The notes under the pieces: model-generated
Told to the model about the DNA's origin: nothing
Databases searched by the model: none
Seen by the model: only the letters and a program-made list of their open reading frames with translations
Part shown: positions 10,254-21,855 of the stretch, one piece after another
Layout of the letters: the number at the start of each line of letters is the position of its first letter
Position numbering within the stretch: the stretch's first letter is position 1
Made by a program: the position numbers and the translations under genes
NCBI GenBank assembly: GCA_007126095.1
Contig: SLBZ01000031.1
Location: 89,905 to 153,904 of the forward strand
Source: Aquisalimonas sp.
GTDB lineage: Bacteria > Pseudomonadota > Gammaproteobacteria > Nitrococcales > Aquisalimonadaceae
Length of the DNA: 64,000 nt
Direction: 5' to 3'

Positions 10254-10404
10254 GGCCTTATTCTCGCCTAGAACGGCCTGCCGGTGGAAGGCTCACCGTG
10301 CCGCCACCCTGCGAGAGCGTTCCGCGACGCGATGGAACAAGAACCTGTACTATGCGGGTTCTCCATGGAATGACGGGACGCCGCTCGATAAGGACTGACC
10401 ACCC

Positions 10405-13167
10405 ATGCGCTGGGGACTGGGAACTCGAATTTTTCTGCTCGCCGTTCTGGCGCCAATGGTGGCCGCAACGGTTCTCGTGGGATACCTGCTGGTGAGCCGT
10501 GCGCATGATATCCACGAGCAACTCGCGGACCGCGGCGAAACCGTGGCCCGGCAACTGGCCCCCGCACTCCGCGATCCTCTATCCCAGGGCCAGGATGCCG
10601 CGCTCCACCAGATCGCGACGGCGGCGAGGCTCGACCCGGCCATCTCGACGGTGACCATTCAGCGCGCCGATGGTCGCGTCGTGGTGCGCCAGACGAACGA
10701 AAACGGTCAGTTGCGCGCGGAAGGCTGGATGGTCGATTTGGGCAGCATGCTGCTTGGTCTGCAGCAGACACCGAGCTTCCGCGTGCCGGTGGTCGAGTCG
10801 CCGGCGCCCCTGCTCGATCGGCTGCCCCTGGATAGCGGCATGCAGCCGATTGGCTGGGTGGTTGTCGATGTGGACGCCACGCCCTACCTCCACCGGGAAG
10901 CGGTCATGGCCGCGAGGGCTGCGGCCGTGCTCGGCGTGGTTCTGCTGGTGAGCCTGATGCTTGCCTACCTGGCCAGGCGCAGCGTAACCCGTCCGGTTAC
11001 CCGTCTCACGGAGACGATCCGTCGCCTGGGCGCCGGCGATCTAAGGGCCCGTGTCCACTTGCTCGCAGGTGGCGAGATCGGTCTGCTGGCCCGGACTGTC
11101 AACCGCATGGCCATCCGGCTGGAACGCACCGAACGGGATCTGAACGAGCAGATCGAACAGGCAACCAGGGAGCTTCGTGAAACACTGGAAGCCGTAGAGA
11201 TCCAGAATGTCGAACTGGACATTGCGCGCAAACGCGCACTGGAAGGCAGCAAGGTCAAATCCGAGTTTCTGGCCAACATGAGCCACGAGATTCGCACGCC
11301 GATCAACGGCATTCTCGGCTTCACCGATCTGCTATCCCACTCCCAGCTTGATGACGAACAGCGCGATTACGTGGCCACGATCCGGGAGTCGAGCACCAAC
11401 CTGCTCTCCCTGGTGAATGACATCCTGGATTTCTCCAAGATCGAAGCCGGAAAGCTGGTGATCGACAATGTCGCCTTCGATATGCGGGACTGCATCGAAG
11501 AGGTGATGTCGCTGATGGCGCCGGCGGCCTACGGCAAGAGTCTGGAATTGGTACATCTGATCTATGAGGACGTCCCGTGCCGGTTGTTCGGTGACCCCAT
11601 CCGCGTACGCCAGATCCTCACCAATCTGGTTCACAACGCCATCAAGTTCACGCCCCAGGGGCGCGTCGTGGTACGCGTCATGCTGGACGAGGACGGCGAC
11701 GACCGCGTGCGCATCCGCATCTCGGTTACTGATACTGGCATCGGGCTCAAGCAGGACGAGCAGGACAAGCTGTTCCAGGCATTCAGCCAGGCGGATACAT
11801 CCATCACACGTCGGTTCGGCGGTGCCGGGCTTGGCCTGATTATCTGCAAGAAGCTGGTGGAGCAGATGGGTGGCGCCATCGGGCTCGACAGCAGACCGGG
11901 GACGGGGTCGACGTTCTGGTTCACGCTCGAGTGCGTGAAGCAGCGCAGCTCGGAGCGGGACGACCGTCCTCTGGTTCGTCGCAACCCCCTGGAGAGCAAA
12001 CGTGTTCTCCTGCATGACACGTCCACTCTCAGTCGGCTTGCGGTTCGGCATCTCCTGGAATCCTGGGAGATGGAGATTCGTGACGAGGAGAATGGCGATA
12101 TCTTTCTTTCGGCGACCCGTAATGATCCGGCATGGGATTGTGTGATCCTCGGGCTGTCCCGCGAGGAGCTGAACCGGCGTTACTTCCGGGATCTCATGGC
12201 TCAGGCGCGGACACTGGAGGTGCCTGTCGTGGTTCTCGCCAGCTCGGTGGACCGCAACGAACTGCGAAGCCTGTATCAGCAGGGTGCCCAGACTTGCCTG
12301 CCCAAGGCGGTTCGACGGCAGACGCTCTACCGTGAACTGTGCCGTGTGCTTGCGTCTGCCGCCAATCCGCTGGATGCCGACACGCAGCAGCTTCTGCCCG
12401 CGGCATTCCAGCCACGGTCGGCGGAACCGCCCGTGGAGGCGCAGAGCCGGTTTCACGGCACGCAGGTACTGGTAGTCGACGACAACGCCATCAACCGTAA
12501 ACTGGTGTCCACCATTCTGCGCCGCCAGGGGGCGGAGGTGGACGAGGCTGCCGATGGGCGGCGCGCGGTGGAGCGCTGCGCGGCGATGGATTACCCGTTG
12601 GTGTTCATGGACATCCACATGCCGTCACTCAGTGGTGAAGCCGCCTACCAGCAGATATGCGCCAACGCCCGCCATCGCGGCGCGCCGGCCCCCCGGGTGG
12701 TCGCGTTGACGGCCAACGCCATGCCCGGCGAGCGGGACCGGCTGACCCGCCTCGGTATGGACGAATGCCTCATCAAGCCGGTGACGGAAGCCCAGGTGAT
12801 TCACCAGCTGCGCCTGGTGGGCGATCGCCCGGTGGCCGATGACGCTCCGGATCCGACGGAGTCAGTCTCTGTGTACGCGGAGCTGGGCACCGAGATGCGC
12901 GACATGCTGATTGCAGAGTTGCCTGAACACCGGCGTGCCATCCGCAGCGCCTACCGGCGGGGTGAGCTGGATGCGCTGCGGGATTACGTCCATCGCCTCA
13001 ATGGCGCGGCCAGCGTCTGTCGTGCGGAGACCCTTCAGCGCGCCTGTGATGCGCTTGAACGTTCCGTGGTGGATAACCATCGCGTGGATGTTCCGGCGGG
13101 AGTTGAACGGGTGGTCCGAGCCATCAACGACCTGCTGGATGACGAGCTGCGTCGGCAACAGGACTAG
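10405..13167 (+). CDS. barA: Hybrid sensor histidine kinase BarA/GacS
   Basis: A 920-residue inner-membrane hybrid kinase. In order: TM1 (about 7-29), periplasmic sensor (30-170), TM2 (about 172-192), HAMP, a coiled coil, HisKA with the phospho-accepting His294 in NMSHEIRTP, HATPase_c (N box HNAIKFTP near 411; [14 protein letters not shown]), a degenerate receiver-like segment (about 530-650) without an obvious phospho-Asp, a true receiver with Asp736 in FMDIHMP, and a C-terminal Hpt domain with His863 in VHRLNG. The usual HxLKG of Hpt reads HRLNG here. BarA feeds phosphate to UvrY, which is encoded at 570-1208. Its stop overlaps convergent acpS by 4 bases. Confidence 0.92.
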   Translation: MRWGLGTRIFLLAVLAPMVAATVLVGYLLVSRAHDIHEQLADRGETVARQLAPALRDPLSQGQDAALHQIATAARLDPAISTVTIQRADGRVVVRQTNENGQLRAEGWMVDLGSMLLGLQQTPSFRVPVVESPAPLLDRLPLDSGMQPIGWVVVDVDATPYLHREAVMAARAAAVLGVVLLVSLMLAYLARRSVTRPVTRLTETIRRLGAGDLRARVHLLAGGEIGLLARTVNRMAIRLERTERDLNEQIEQATRELRETLEAVEIQNVELDIARKRALEGSKVKSEFLANMSHEIRTPINGILGFTDLLSHSQLDDEQRDYVATIRESSTNLLSLVNDILDFSKIEAGKLVIDNVAFDMRDCIEEVMSLMAPAAYGKSLELVHLIYEDVPCRLFGDPIRVRQILTNLVHNAIKFTPQGRVVVRVMLDEDGDDRVRIRISVTDTGIGLKQDEQDKLFQAFSQADTSITRRFGGAGLGLIICKKLVEQMGGAIGLDSRPGTGSTFWFTLECVKQRSSERDDRPLVRRNPLESKRVLLHDTSTLSRLAVRHLLESWEMEIRDEENGDIFLSATRNDPAWDCVILGLSREELNRRYFRDLMAQARTLEVPVVVLASSVDRNELRSLYQQGAQTCLPKAVRRQTLYRELCRVLASAANPLDADTQQLLPAAFQPRSAEPPVEAQSRFHGTQVLVVDDNAINRKLVSTILRRQGAEVDEAADGRRAVERCAAMDYPLVFMDIHMPSLSGEAAYQQICANARHRGAPAPRVVALTANAMPGERDRLTRLGMDECLIKPVTEAQVIHQLRLVGDRPVADDAPDPTESVSVYAELGTEMRDMLIAELPEHRRAIRSAYRRGELDALRDYVHRLNGAASVCRAETLQRACDALERSVVDNHRVDVPAGVERVVRAINDLLDDELRRQQD

Positions 13168-13547
13168 GTCGCTTCAGCAACCACGAAGGCCAGTGCGTAG
13201 GCGCCTTCGTCTGTAATGCTGACGTGCCAGGAACCGATACCCAGAGTCTGTGCCGTCGTCGCGCCCTGCCCGGTCAGGTGCAATGCGGGCGCTCCCGCCG
13301 TGGTGGCGCTGACGTGCAGATCATGGAACCCGAGCGCGCCGCCGATTCCAGTACCCATGGCTTTGGCGGCCGCTTCCTTTACCGCCCAGCGGCGGGCGAG
13401 AAAGCCACCCGGATCCCCGTGGTGCCGCCAGCGCTCCAGCTCCGCGCCAACCAGTACCCGGCCGGCAAAGCGTTCGCCATGGCGAGCGAGCACACGGCGC
13501 ACCCGTGCGATCTCCACCAGGTCGGTGCCGATACCAACGATGCTCAC
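13164..13547 (-). CDS. acpS: Holo-[acyl-carrier-protein] synthase
   Basis: Transfers 4'-phosphopantetheine from CoA to apo-ACP. The 127-residue protein has [12 protein letters not shown] at the N-terminus, with the Mg-binding Asp, and [19 protein letters not shown] with the Glu and Lys of the active site. The start is GTG at 13547, overlapping the pdxJ stop as GTGA, so the genes are translationally coupled. It ends the long minus-strand run that starts at rpoE, and its 3' end overlaps the barA stop by 4 bases. Confidence 0.94.
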   Translation of the reverse strand: MSIVGIGTDLVEIARVRRVLARHGERFAGRVLVGAELERWRHHGDPGGFLARRWAVKEAAAKAMGTGIGGALGFHDLHVSATTAGAPALHLTGQGATTAQTLGIGSWHVSITDEGAYALAFVVAEAT

Positions 13548-14290
13548 CGCGCCACGCCCCGAATCAGCGCCTTCATGTCCCTGACCGCCTGCTCCATGCC
13601 GGCGAAGATGGCACGCGCCACGATGCCATGACCGATGTTGAGTTCGTTCATGCCAGAGATGGCCGCGATCGCTTCCGTATTGTGGTAGTGCAGGCCGTGT
13701 CCGGCGTTGACGATCAGTCCCTGTTCGAGGCCCAACTCCGTACCCCGGCGGATGCGGTCGAGTTCGTCTTGCATGGCGGCCTCGTCGCCGGCGTCGGCAT
13801 AGCGCCCCGTGTGCAACTCGATCACCGGCGCGCCGACCTCCCTGGCCGCCATGATCTGTCGGGCCTCCGCGTCAATGAACAGCGATACCTGAACTCCGGC
13901 GGCCTCCAGTCGCGAGCAGGCCTCGCGCACCCGGTCGGGTTGCCCCGCCACGTCGAGCCCCCCTTCCGTGGTGAGTTCTTCCCGGCGCTCCGGCACCAGA
14001 CAGCAGTGGGAGGGTTTGAGCTGTTCTGCGATGCCGAGCATCTCGTCCGTGACCGCCATCTCCAGGTTCATGGGGGTCTGCATCACCGTCGCAAGACGCC
14101 AGAGGTCGGCGTCCTGGATGTGCCGGCGATCTTCGCGTAGGTGCAGCGTGATACCGTCGGCACCGCCCTGCTCCGCCAGCAGCGCCGCCTGCACGGGGTC
14201 GGGGTATCGTGTCCCGCGCGCCTGCCGGAGGGTGGCCACGTGGTCGATGTTGACACCCAGGAGCACCCCTGCCTGGTGATGTGCGCTCAT
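13544..14290 (-). CDS. pdxJ: Pyridoxine 5'-phosphate synthase
   Basis: Condenses 1-deoxyxylulose 5-phosphate with aminoacetone 3-phosphate to pyridoxine 5'-phosphate, the last ring-forming step of DXP-dependent vitamin B6 synthesis. This is a TIM barrel of 248 residues: [18 protein letters not shown] at the N-terminus, [18 protein letters not shown], and a C-terminal phosphate-binding [15 protein letters not shown]. The ATG at 14290 overlaps the recO stop as ATGA. The recO-pdxJ-acpS order is the classical one. Confidence 0.96.
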   Translation of the reverse strand: MSAHHQAGVLLGVNIDHVATLRQARGTRYPDPVQAALLAEQGGADGITLHLREDRRHIQDADLWRLATVMQTPMNLEMAVTDEMLGIAEQLKPSHCCLVPERREELTTEGGLDVAGQPDRVREACSRLEAAGVQVSLFIDAEARQIMAAREVGAPVIELHTGRYADAGDEAAMQDELDRIRRGTELGLEQGLIVNAGHGLHYHNTEAIAAISGMNELNIGHGIVARAIFAGMEQAVRDMKALIRGVAR

Positions 14291-15039
14291 GTTGCTGACT
14301 CCTCTCCGCCGGGGCCGGTCCGCCGTCGCAGGCTCTGGTAGAGGGCACGACTCTGCAACGGCCGGTCGCCAATATACAGCCGCAGTGCGGCGCTTGTCAG
14401 ACGCTGCATCTCGGCGCGCAGGGCGGGGTCGTCGAGCCGCGCCTGGTCCAGCGCCAGCAATGCGTCACCGGAGATGAGCAAACCGCTTCCACCCGGCGCC
14501 GCCGGGACCGGCCCGTATTCAAGCTCGTAGCGGTAGGTCACCCCGGGTTCGACTCGGGACTGACCGTCGGCCGTTGTGTCCAGTAGCAGGCCGTAACCCA
14601 GCGCACCCAGAAGCCGTTTCTCAAAATGCCGCAGCGGCGCGTCTTCGGCCGCATCGGCGGCTGCGAGCGAGATGAGCGCTTCCCCGTAGGCCGCGAACAC
14701 GTCCGGTTCCGTGTTTTCGCGCCGCAGCAGCCGCAGTACCAGTTCGCTCAGATAGAATGCGGCTGCGAGCCGCGTTCCTTGAAAACGCAGCGGTCGGCCG
14801 CCCGCTTCCGCACCCGTGAGGGTGGCAAGCTCGCCGCGGCCACGCCAGGTCACGAGCACCGGCTGGAACGGTTCCAGCACACCGCGCCAGCGCGATTTCT
14901 GGCCTCGGGCTCCCCGCGCCACTGCGCCGACGCGGCCATGTTCTTCCGTCAGGAGCTCCAGCAACAGGCTGGTATCCCGATAGGGCCGACGGTGCACCAC
15001 CCAGGCCGGAATCCATTGATCCCCTTGGCTTGTCGGCAT
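14287..15039 (-). CDS. recO: DNA repair protein RecO
   Basis: RecO loads RecA at gaps with RecR (RecFOR pathway). The 250-residue protein has the N-terminal OB fold ([34 protein letters not shown]) and a helical C-terminal part including [12 protein letters not shown], as in the E. coli-type RecO that lacks a full zinc site. The ATG is at 15039, and the stop overlaps pdxJ by 4 bases. Confidence 0.92.
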   Translation of the reverse strand: MPTSQGDQWIPAWVVHRRPYRDTSLLLELLTEEHGRVGAVARGARGQKSRWRGVLEPFQPVLVTWRGRGELATLTGAEAGGRPLRFQGTRLAAAFYLSELVLRLLRRENTEPDVFAAYGEALISLAAADAAEDAPLRHFEKRLLGALGYGLLLDTTADGQSRVEPGVTYRYELEYGPVPAAPGGSGLLISGDALLALDQARLDDPALRAEMQRLTSAALRLYIGDRPLQSRALYQSLRRRTGPGGEESAT

Positions 15040-15082
15040 CCTGGTTCCCGTTCTACCTCATGCCAGAGGAGGACTGGCCCGC

Positions 15083-16006
15083 TCAGTTCTCATCGTAACC
15101 CAGGCTCTTCATGGCGCGCTCGTCATCCGCCCACCCTTCGCGGATCTTCACCCAGAGCTCCAGGTGGACCTTTTTCTCTACCAGGTGCTCGATCTGACGG
15201 CGCGCCTGCTGCCCGATGCGCTTGAGCTGCTGCCCGCCGTTGCCGATCACGATCGCCTTCTGTCCGTCCCGCTCGACCCATATCACTGCGGAGATCCGGA
15301 TGAGCCTGTCACTCTCCTCGAAGGCTTCCAACGCGACGGATGTCGAGTACGGAACCTCCTGGCCGAGGGTACGCATCAGCTGCTCCCGGATCAGTTCGGC
15401 GACAAGGAAGCGCTGGCTGCGGTCCGTGACCTGATCTTCGGGGAAATAGAACACCGACTCGGGCAGATACCCCCGGATAATCTCTTCCAGCGGCTCCACG
15501 TTCTGCCCCTTCTCCGCGGACAGCGGAACAATCTCGGCGAACGGGTGACGCCCGGCGAGCTCTTCCAGAAACGGCAACAGCTCTTCCTTCTGTGGGATGA
15601 GGTCGACCTTGTTCACCACGGCGATCACGGGGCGATTGATCTGCCGCAGGTGCTCCAGCACGAGCTCGTCGTCGTCGGTCCAGCGATGGGGCTCCACCAG
15701 CATCACCACCACATCCACATCGCGCAGTGCCGTGACCGCAGAGCGGTTCAGGTACCGGTTCAGGGCCTTCTTCTGTCGGCCGTGCAGGCCCGGCGTGTCC
15801 ACGTAGATGAACTGGGTATCATCCCGTGTCTGCACGCCGAGGATACTGTTGCGGGTGGTCTGTGGGCGGCGCGAGACGATGCTCAGTTTCATCCCGAGCA
15901 GACGGTTCAGCAGCGTGGACTTGCCCACGTTGGGGCGCCCGACAAGGCCGATATAGCCGCAGCGCTGCGTACGATCGCCGCTGGCGGCGGAGTCCGAGTC
16001 AGTCAT
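15083..16006 (-). CDS. era: GTPase Era
   Basis: An essential GTPase that binds the 3' end of 16S rRNA in 30S assembly. The 307-residue protein has G1 GRPNVGKST near residue 23, G2 RRPQTTRN, G3 VDTPGLHGRQ, G4 NKVDLI and G5 SAEKGQN, followed by a C-terminal KH domain (VWVERDGQKAIVIGNGGQQLKRIG). The start at 16006 overlaps the rnc stop by 8 bases, giving the conserved rnc-era-recO order. Confidence 0.97.
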   Translation of the reverse strand: MTDSDSAASGDRTQRCGYIGLVGRPNVGKSTLLNRLLGMKLSIVSRRPQTTRNSILGVQTRDDTQFIYVDTPGLHGRQKKALNRYLNRSAVTALRDVDVVVMLVEPHRWTDDDELVLEHLRQINRPVIAVVNKVDLIPQKEELLPFLEELAGRHPFAEIVPLSAEKGQNVEPLEEIIRGYLPESVFYFPEDQVTDRSQRFLVAELIREQLMRTLGQEVPYSTSVALEAFEESDRLIRISAVIWVERDGQKAIVIGNGGQQLKRIGQQARRQIEHLVEKKVHLELWVKIREGWADDERAMKSLGYDEN

Positions 16007-16697
16007 GATGATGATCCGCTTTGTTCGGGTTCAGTGCCTTCAGCATGGCCTCGGCGCCCCGCTGCTCTGCACGGCGCCGGCTGCCTGCCTCTCCGACGGT
16101 GACCTGCTCGATGCCCGGCACCCGGCACTCGACCCGGAAGGTCTGATCGTGCGACTTGCCGGCAATGTCCAGTACTTCGTAGGACGGCAGCGAGAGCTTC
16201 GCGGACTGCAGGTATTCCTGCAGCCGCGTCTTGGGATCCTTGAGTTCCGCGGCGCTGGGCAGGTTCTCCAGGCGCTCCGCGTAAAGGCGCACGATGAGGT
16301 CCCGGCACGCAATGAAACCGCCGTCGATGTAGACCGCGCCAAACACCCCTTCCAGAGCGTCCGAGAGGATGGAATCCCGCCGGCGGCCGCCGCTCTTGCG
16401 CTCACCGCTACCGAGTCGCAGGTGCGTACCGAGATCAAGCTGTCTGGCGATGGATGCCAGCGTCTCACGGTTGACGAGGCTCGCCCGCAGACGGCTGAGC
16501 CCACCCTCCGAGTCGTTGGGCTGGCGCTGGAACAGCTGATCGGCGATGACGAAATTGAGAATGCTGTCGCCCAGGAACTCCAGGCGTTCGTTGTTGCGCT
16601 CGCTGACGCTGCGGTGTGTCACCGCTTCCTCGAGCAGTTCCGGCTCCCGGAACTGGTAGCGCAAGCGTGCCGACAGTTGCTCGAGGGGGTCGCTCAC
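15999..16697 (-). CDS. rnc: Ribonuclease III
   Basis: A double-strand-specific endonuclease that processes rRNA precursors and some mRNAs. The 232-residue protein has the signature ERLEFLGDSILN (about residues 38-49) with the metal-binding acidic residues, a second acidic cluster in SDALEGVFGAVYIDGG, and a C-terminal double-stranded-RNA-binding domain starting at DPKTRLQEYLQ. The start is GTG at 16697, overlapping the upstream stop as GTGA. Coupling to the DUF4845 gene upstream is therefore likely. Confidence 0.97.
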   Translation of the reverse strand: MSDPLEQLSARLRYQFREPELLEEAVTHRSVSERNNERLEFLGDSILNFVIADQLFQRQPNDSEGGLSRLRASLVNRETLASIARQLDLGTHLRLGSGERKSGGRRRDSILSDALEGVFGAVYIDGGFIACRDLIVRLYAERLENLPSAAELKDPKTRLQEYLQSAKLSLPSYEVLDIAGKSHDQTFRVECRVPGIEQVTVGEAGSRRRAEQRGAEAMLKALNPNKADHHHD

Positions 16698-17116
16698 GGC
16701 CGCACCAGCGCTTCTTCCCGGAAGCTGGCGATCCCGTCGAGGTTCGCAATCAACGGGAAACGCCGCTCGTAGGCAACGACGATGGTCACGCCCTCGCCGG
16801 ATCGTTCCACCGAGATGTCGTTGCGGCCGAGTTTGTCGACACTGTTGACCTGCAGCCGGCGCATCAGGGCGCTGCGCACCTCGCCCGGGCGTGCGCCCCT
16901 GAGTTCCGGGGTTCCGGCTACATCGTCGACCACCGACGCCACAGTCATCGATTCCAGATAGATCGGAATGATGCGCAGCGCCAGCATGGCCGCGAAGGCC
17001 CCGAGGACGAGCACCAGCATCAGACCGATCAGGCTGAAACCTCGCTGACCGGGTCTGGCGCGATAGATATTACTGGATGCGGTTGCCAATACGACTCCAG
17101 TTGATCCGGTTCTCAT
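16694..17116 (-). CDS. DUF4845 family protein with pilin-like N-terminus
   Basis: A 140-residue membrane protein. Residues about 22-47 read GQRGFSLIGLMLVLVLGAFAA, a basic-Gly followed by FSLI and a single hydrophobic helix, like a type IV prepilin but with Gly instead of Glu at position +5. The rest is a small periplasmic domain (IPIYLESMTVASVVDDV...). DUF4845 genes are commonly found between lepB and rnc in gammaproteobacteria; the function is unknown. The ATG at 17116 overlaps lepB by 47 bases and has a poor Shine-Dalgarno. A TTG at 17089 with GGAG 5 bases before it is an alternative start. Confidence 0.8.
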   Translation of the reverse strand: MRTGSTGVVLATASSNIYRARPGQRGFSLIGLMLVLVLGAFAAMLALRIIPIYLESMTVASVVDDVAGTPELRGARPGEVRSALMRRLQVNSVDKLGRNDISVERSGEGVTIVVAYERRFPLIANLDGIASFREEALVRP

Positions 17117-17858
17117 AGCCGTTCCAGCTCATCCAGATGAGAAAAGCCCGCCCCACTAGGAGATCCTCGCTGACAGGCCCCCAGCAGCGGCTGTCGCTAC
17201 TGCGGTCACGGTTGTCGCCGATAGTGAAATAGTGGCCGTCCGGTACGGTATAACCATCCGGCGAGGCAGCGTAATCCGTGCACCACGTGCCCCGGGGATG
17301 CTGGAGCACTCCGTATTCCCGGTCGCCGAGTGTTTCCGTCATCAACCGTGCCCGCGGTGCCTGGGGCTCATCATAATCGCCAACGTCGGTCTGTTCGACA
17401 AGTTCGCCATTGATGTAGAGCAGGCCATCGTCGTACCGCACGTGATCCCCCGGAAGTGCGACCACCCGCTTGATGAAGTCCTGGCGCGGGTTGACCGGGT
17501 ACTTGAAGACAGCCAGATCCCCGCGCTGCGGCTCGCCGGTGGGGATCAGCGATTGGTTGGTCACCGGCAGGCGGACGTCATAGGAGAATTTGTTGACCAG
17601 GATGAAATCGCCCGCGAGCAGGGTGGGAATCATGGACCCGGAGGGAATGCGGAACGGCTCGACCACGAAGGAGCGGATGACAAGCACCACGAGGATCACC
17701 GGAAACAGAGACCGGCAGAGGTCCACCCACCAGTTGTCCTTCTCCAGCGCCGGCCGCCCTGCCTTGTGACGTGCACGTCGGTGCATCCAGGCATACAACA
17801 CGGTCAGGCCGGTGATCAGTGTCACCGCGACCAGCAGCAATTCGAAATCGAGAAGCAT
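17070..17858 (-). CDS. lepB: Signal peptidase I
   Basis: Removes Sec and Tat signal peptides at the periplasmic face of the inner membrane. The 262-residue protein has two N-terminal membrane helices (about 4-24 and 50-66). The catalytic Ser75 is in IPSGSMIPTL, the catalytic Lys130 in DFIKRVVALPGD, and the box E motif is GDNRDRSSDSR. It lies 38 bases behind lepA in the conserved lepA-lepB-(DUF4845)-rnc-era order. Confidence 0.97.
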   Translation of the reverse strand: MLLDFELLLVAVTLITGLTVLYAWMHRRARHKAGRPALEKDNWWVDLCRSLFPVILVVLVIRSFVVEPFRIPSGSMIPTLLAGDFILVNKFSYDVRLPVTNQSLIPTGEPQRGDLAVFKYPVNPRQDFIKRVVALPGDHVRYDDGLLYINGELVEQTDVGDYDEPQAPRARLMTETLGDREYGVLQHPRGTWCTDYAASPDGYTVPDGHYFTIGDNRDRSSDSRCWGPVSEDLLVGRAFLIWMSWNGYENRINWSRIGNRIQ

Positions 17859-17896
17859 GGCTCTATCCTTTCCTGACCGGCACGCGACGCCGGGGC

Positions 17897-19693
<1,797 letters not shown>

Positions 19694-19769
19694 AGTCGCA
19701 TCGGTTGTGAGTGCCGCGGCGTTCGCGCTGCGTCACGCCGGGGCGGCCCGTTGACCGCCTCCCGACGCA

Positions 19770-19795
19770 AACGTGCCCCGCAGGCGGGGCACGTT
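19770..19795 (-). terminator. Hairpin behind degP, probable terminator
   Basis: AACGTGCCCCGC and GCGGGGCACGTT are perfectly complementary 12-base arms separated by two bases. Allowing a six-base loop leaves a 10-bp stem. It lies 52 bases after the degP stop and before lepA. On the minus strand only three Ts follow, so the U-tract is weak. Confidence 0.5.
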
Positions 19796-19847
19796 CCGAA
19801 AGCTGCCGACACTTGAAGTGTGCCGGTATTGTACCGATTCAGCGCGC

Positions 19848-21287
19848 TTACGGGAGCCTGAGCGGCAAAAACCGCGGACTTCCGTTACGCATCAGCAACA
19901 CCGGTACCACTCGACCGTCCTCAAGGCCCTGGGCAATGGATTCGAAAGTTTCCACCGAATCAACCCGCTGCTGGTCGAGCATGGTGATGACGTCGCCCTG
20001 ACGGATTCCGGATTGCCGTGCCGGGCCTTCCGCAAGCCGCTCCACGAGTACGCCGGCCTGATCGATGCCACGCTCCTCCCGGTCCTGATCGGACAGGTCA
20101 CGCAGTTCCATGCCGAAGTACTCAGCTGCCGGTTCCGGCTCTTCGGGCACCTCCTGTTCCTGCTGCTGTTGCTGTGCCATCTCGTCCGGCAGTTCGCCAA
20201 GGGTGACGGTCACTTCGCGGTGCTCGCCGTCACGGATGATCTCGAGGATGACTTCGGCGTCCGCCCGCATGCGTCCGACCATCGGCGGCAGCTCGGAGGA
20301 CGTTCCTATCTCCTGGCCTTCGAACCGGACGATCACGTCTCCCGCTTCCAGATCGGCGTCCGCAGCCGGGCTGTCGGACGTCACCTGGGCGACCAGCGCA
20401 CCATGCGGACGGTCCATGCCGAAAGACTCTGCCAGGTCCCGGTCAACATCCTGGATCAGAACACCAAGCCAGCCGCGGGCAACGCGACCATCCGTGCGGA
20501 GCTGGTCAACCACGTCCATGGCCAGCTCCACCGGGATGGCGAAGGATAGCCCCATGAAACCGCCGCTGCGGCTGTAGATATGGGAGTTGATTCCGACCAC
20601 TTCACCGTCCAGGTTGAACAGCGGCCCTCCGGAGTTGCCGGGGTTGATCGCCACATCGGTCTGGATGAACGGCACGTAGTTATCCTGGGGCAGGCTGCGC
20701 CGTTTGGCGCTGACAATGCCCGCCGTCACCGAGTGCTCGAACCCGAACGGCGAGCCGATGGCCAGAACCCACTCGCCGACGGACAGGTCGGCGGATGAGC
20801 CGATCGACACTGTTGGTAGGTCTTCGGCATCAATGTTCAGCAGTGCCAGATCGCTGCGCTCATCATAGCCAACCACTTCCGCGGTGTACTGGCGGCGGTC
20901 GCTCAGTTTCACGACCACCTCGTCTGCGTTCTGGACCACGTGATAGTTGGTGACGATGTCGCCGTCCGACGAAATGATGAACCCGGAGCCCAGGGATTCG
21001 GAATCGAACGGCTGCGGGGGCTGCTGGCCTTCGCCCCGCTCCCCGCCGAAGCGCTCGAAGAACTCCCGGAATGGGTGATCTTCGGGGAGATCGCCCATCC
21101 CTCCCCGCTCGCCGCTCTCGCGGGACTGAGTTGAGCTGATGTTCACCACTGCCGGACTGTTCTGATCCACCAGCCCGGCGAAGTCAGGCAGCCCGTCGCG
21201 GGCATGCGCCTGCGACGCTGCCAGTGCAGCCATCAGAGTGAGGCTACAGAGGCTAACCAGGAACTTTCGAGTCATAACCTGTCGCAT
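19848..21287 (-). CDS. degP: Periplasmic serine protease DegP/MucD (HtrA family)
   Basis: An envelope quality-control protease and chaperone. From the ATG at 21287 the protein has 479 residues: a signal peptide ending AAL-AASQAHA (cleavage near 29), a trypsin-like domain with the triad His116 (TNYHVVQ), Asp146 (ERSDLALL) and Ser219 (NPGNSGGP), and two PDZ domains starting near GWLGVLIQDV and ELRDLSDQDR. A Gln-rich linker joins the PDZ domains. I chose 21287 because GGGGAAG precedes it; ATGs at 21311 and 21275 are alternatives. It is the distal member of the rpoE-rseA-rseC-degP cluster, corresponding to Pseudomonas algU-mucA-mucC-mucD. Confidence 0.93.
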   Translation of the reverse strand: MRQVMTRKFLVSLCSLTLMAALAASQAHARDGLPDFAGLVDQNSPAVVNISSTQSRESGERGGMGDLPEDHPFREFFERFGGERGEGQQPPQPFDSESLGSGFIISSDGDIVTNYHVVQNADEVVVKLSDRRQYTAEVVGYDERSDLALLNIDAEDLPTVSIGSSADLSVGEWVLAIGSPFGFEHSVTAGIVSAKRRSLPQDNYVPFIQTDVAINPGNSGGPLFNLDGEVVGINSHIYSRSGGFMGLSFAIPVELAMDVVDQLRTDGRVARGWLGVLIQDVDRDLAESFGMDRPHGALVAQVTSDSPAADADLEAGDVIVRFEGQEIGTSSELPPMVGRMRADAEVILEIIRDGEHREVTVTLGELPDEMAQQQQQEQEVPEEPEPAAEYFGMELRDLSDQDREERGIDQAGVLVERLAEGPARQSGIRQGDVITMLDQQRVDSVETFESIAQGLEDGRVVPVLLMRNGSPRFLPLRLP

Positions 21288-21357
21288 GTGCTGCTTCCCC
21301 GTGCTCTCCATCGTGCGTCGACTCCGGTCGGGCCCGAGGCCACCGAACGTCCCGTCC

Positions 21358-21390
21358 GGACAACCGGGAGACTATGCTTCCCGGTTGTCC
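21358..21390. repeat. Perfect 12-bp hairpin between rseC and degP
   Basis: GGACAACCGGGA and TCCCGGTTGTCC form a perfect 12-bp stem with a 9-base loop, beginning 3 bases after the rseC stop and ending about 70 bases before the degP start. There is no T-run on either strand. It may end or attenuate the rpoE-rseA-rseC transcript or act as an RNA processing or stabilising structure. Confidence 0.6.
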
Positions 21391-21393
21391 CAA

Positions 21394-21843
21394 TCATTCG
21401 TTCCGGCTGTCACCCTGCGCCGGCCAGTTGCCGAGGACCGTCGGGCGATAGGCACCGCGATCCGACATTCTCCGCGCCAGCGCGCGGGCCGCAACCAATC
21501 CGATCACAAATCCTGTCCCCGCAGCGGGAACAGCAATGGCGTCACCCCAGGGCGAGCCCAGCAGGGCCGCTACCAGCAGCGCGAGGACAGGCAAGAGGTA
21601 GACCACCGCCGCACCGGAAACAAGGCCCTGCTCCGGTATTCCGACTTCCACGCGCTGCCCCGGCCGCAGCGCCAGGCCGGTCTGGCACGTGATCTCTGCT
21701 GTACGCCCGGGCACGGCGCTGGCAAGAAGGCCGATGCCGCAGCCCCGACGGATATCACAACCGGAGCAGGCGCCATGCCGCTGGATGCGGACGCGGCAGC
21801 GATCGCTCCCGGTTGCGACGACCTGCCCCTGTTCACGAATCAT
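21394..21843 (-). CDS. rseC: RseC/MucC family protein (SoxR-reducing)
   Basis: A 149-residue inner-membrane protein: four cysteines in the N-terminal CSGCDIRRGCGIG region (after GACSGC), then two membrane helices (about 77-92 and 100-122). In E. coli RseC modulates sigma-E activity, and a homologue is part of the SoxR-reducing complex. It follows rseA directly with a 12-base gap, where other bacteria have rseB/mucB in between. Confidence 0.88.
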   Translation of the reverse strand: MIREQGQVVATGSDRCRVRIQRHGACSGCDIRRGCGIGLLASAVPGRTAEITCQTGLALRPGQRVEVGIPEQGLVSGAAVVYLLPVLALLVAALLGSPWGDAIAVPAAGTGFVIGLVAARALARRMSDRGAYRPTVLGNWPAQGDSRNE

Positions 21844-21855
21844 GCCGGGGCAGCG

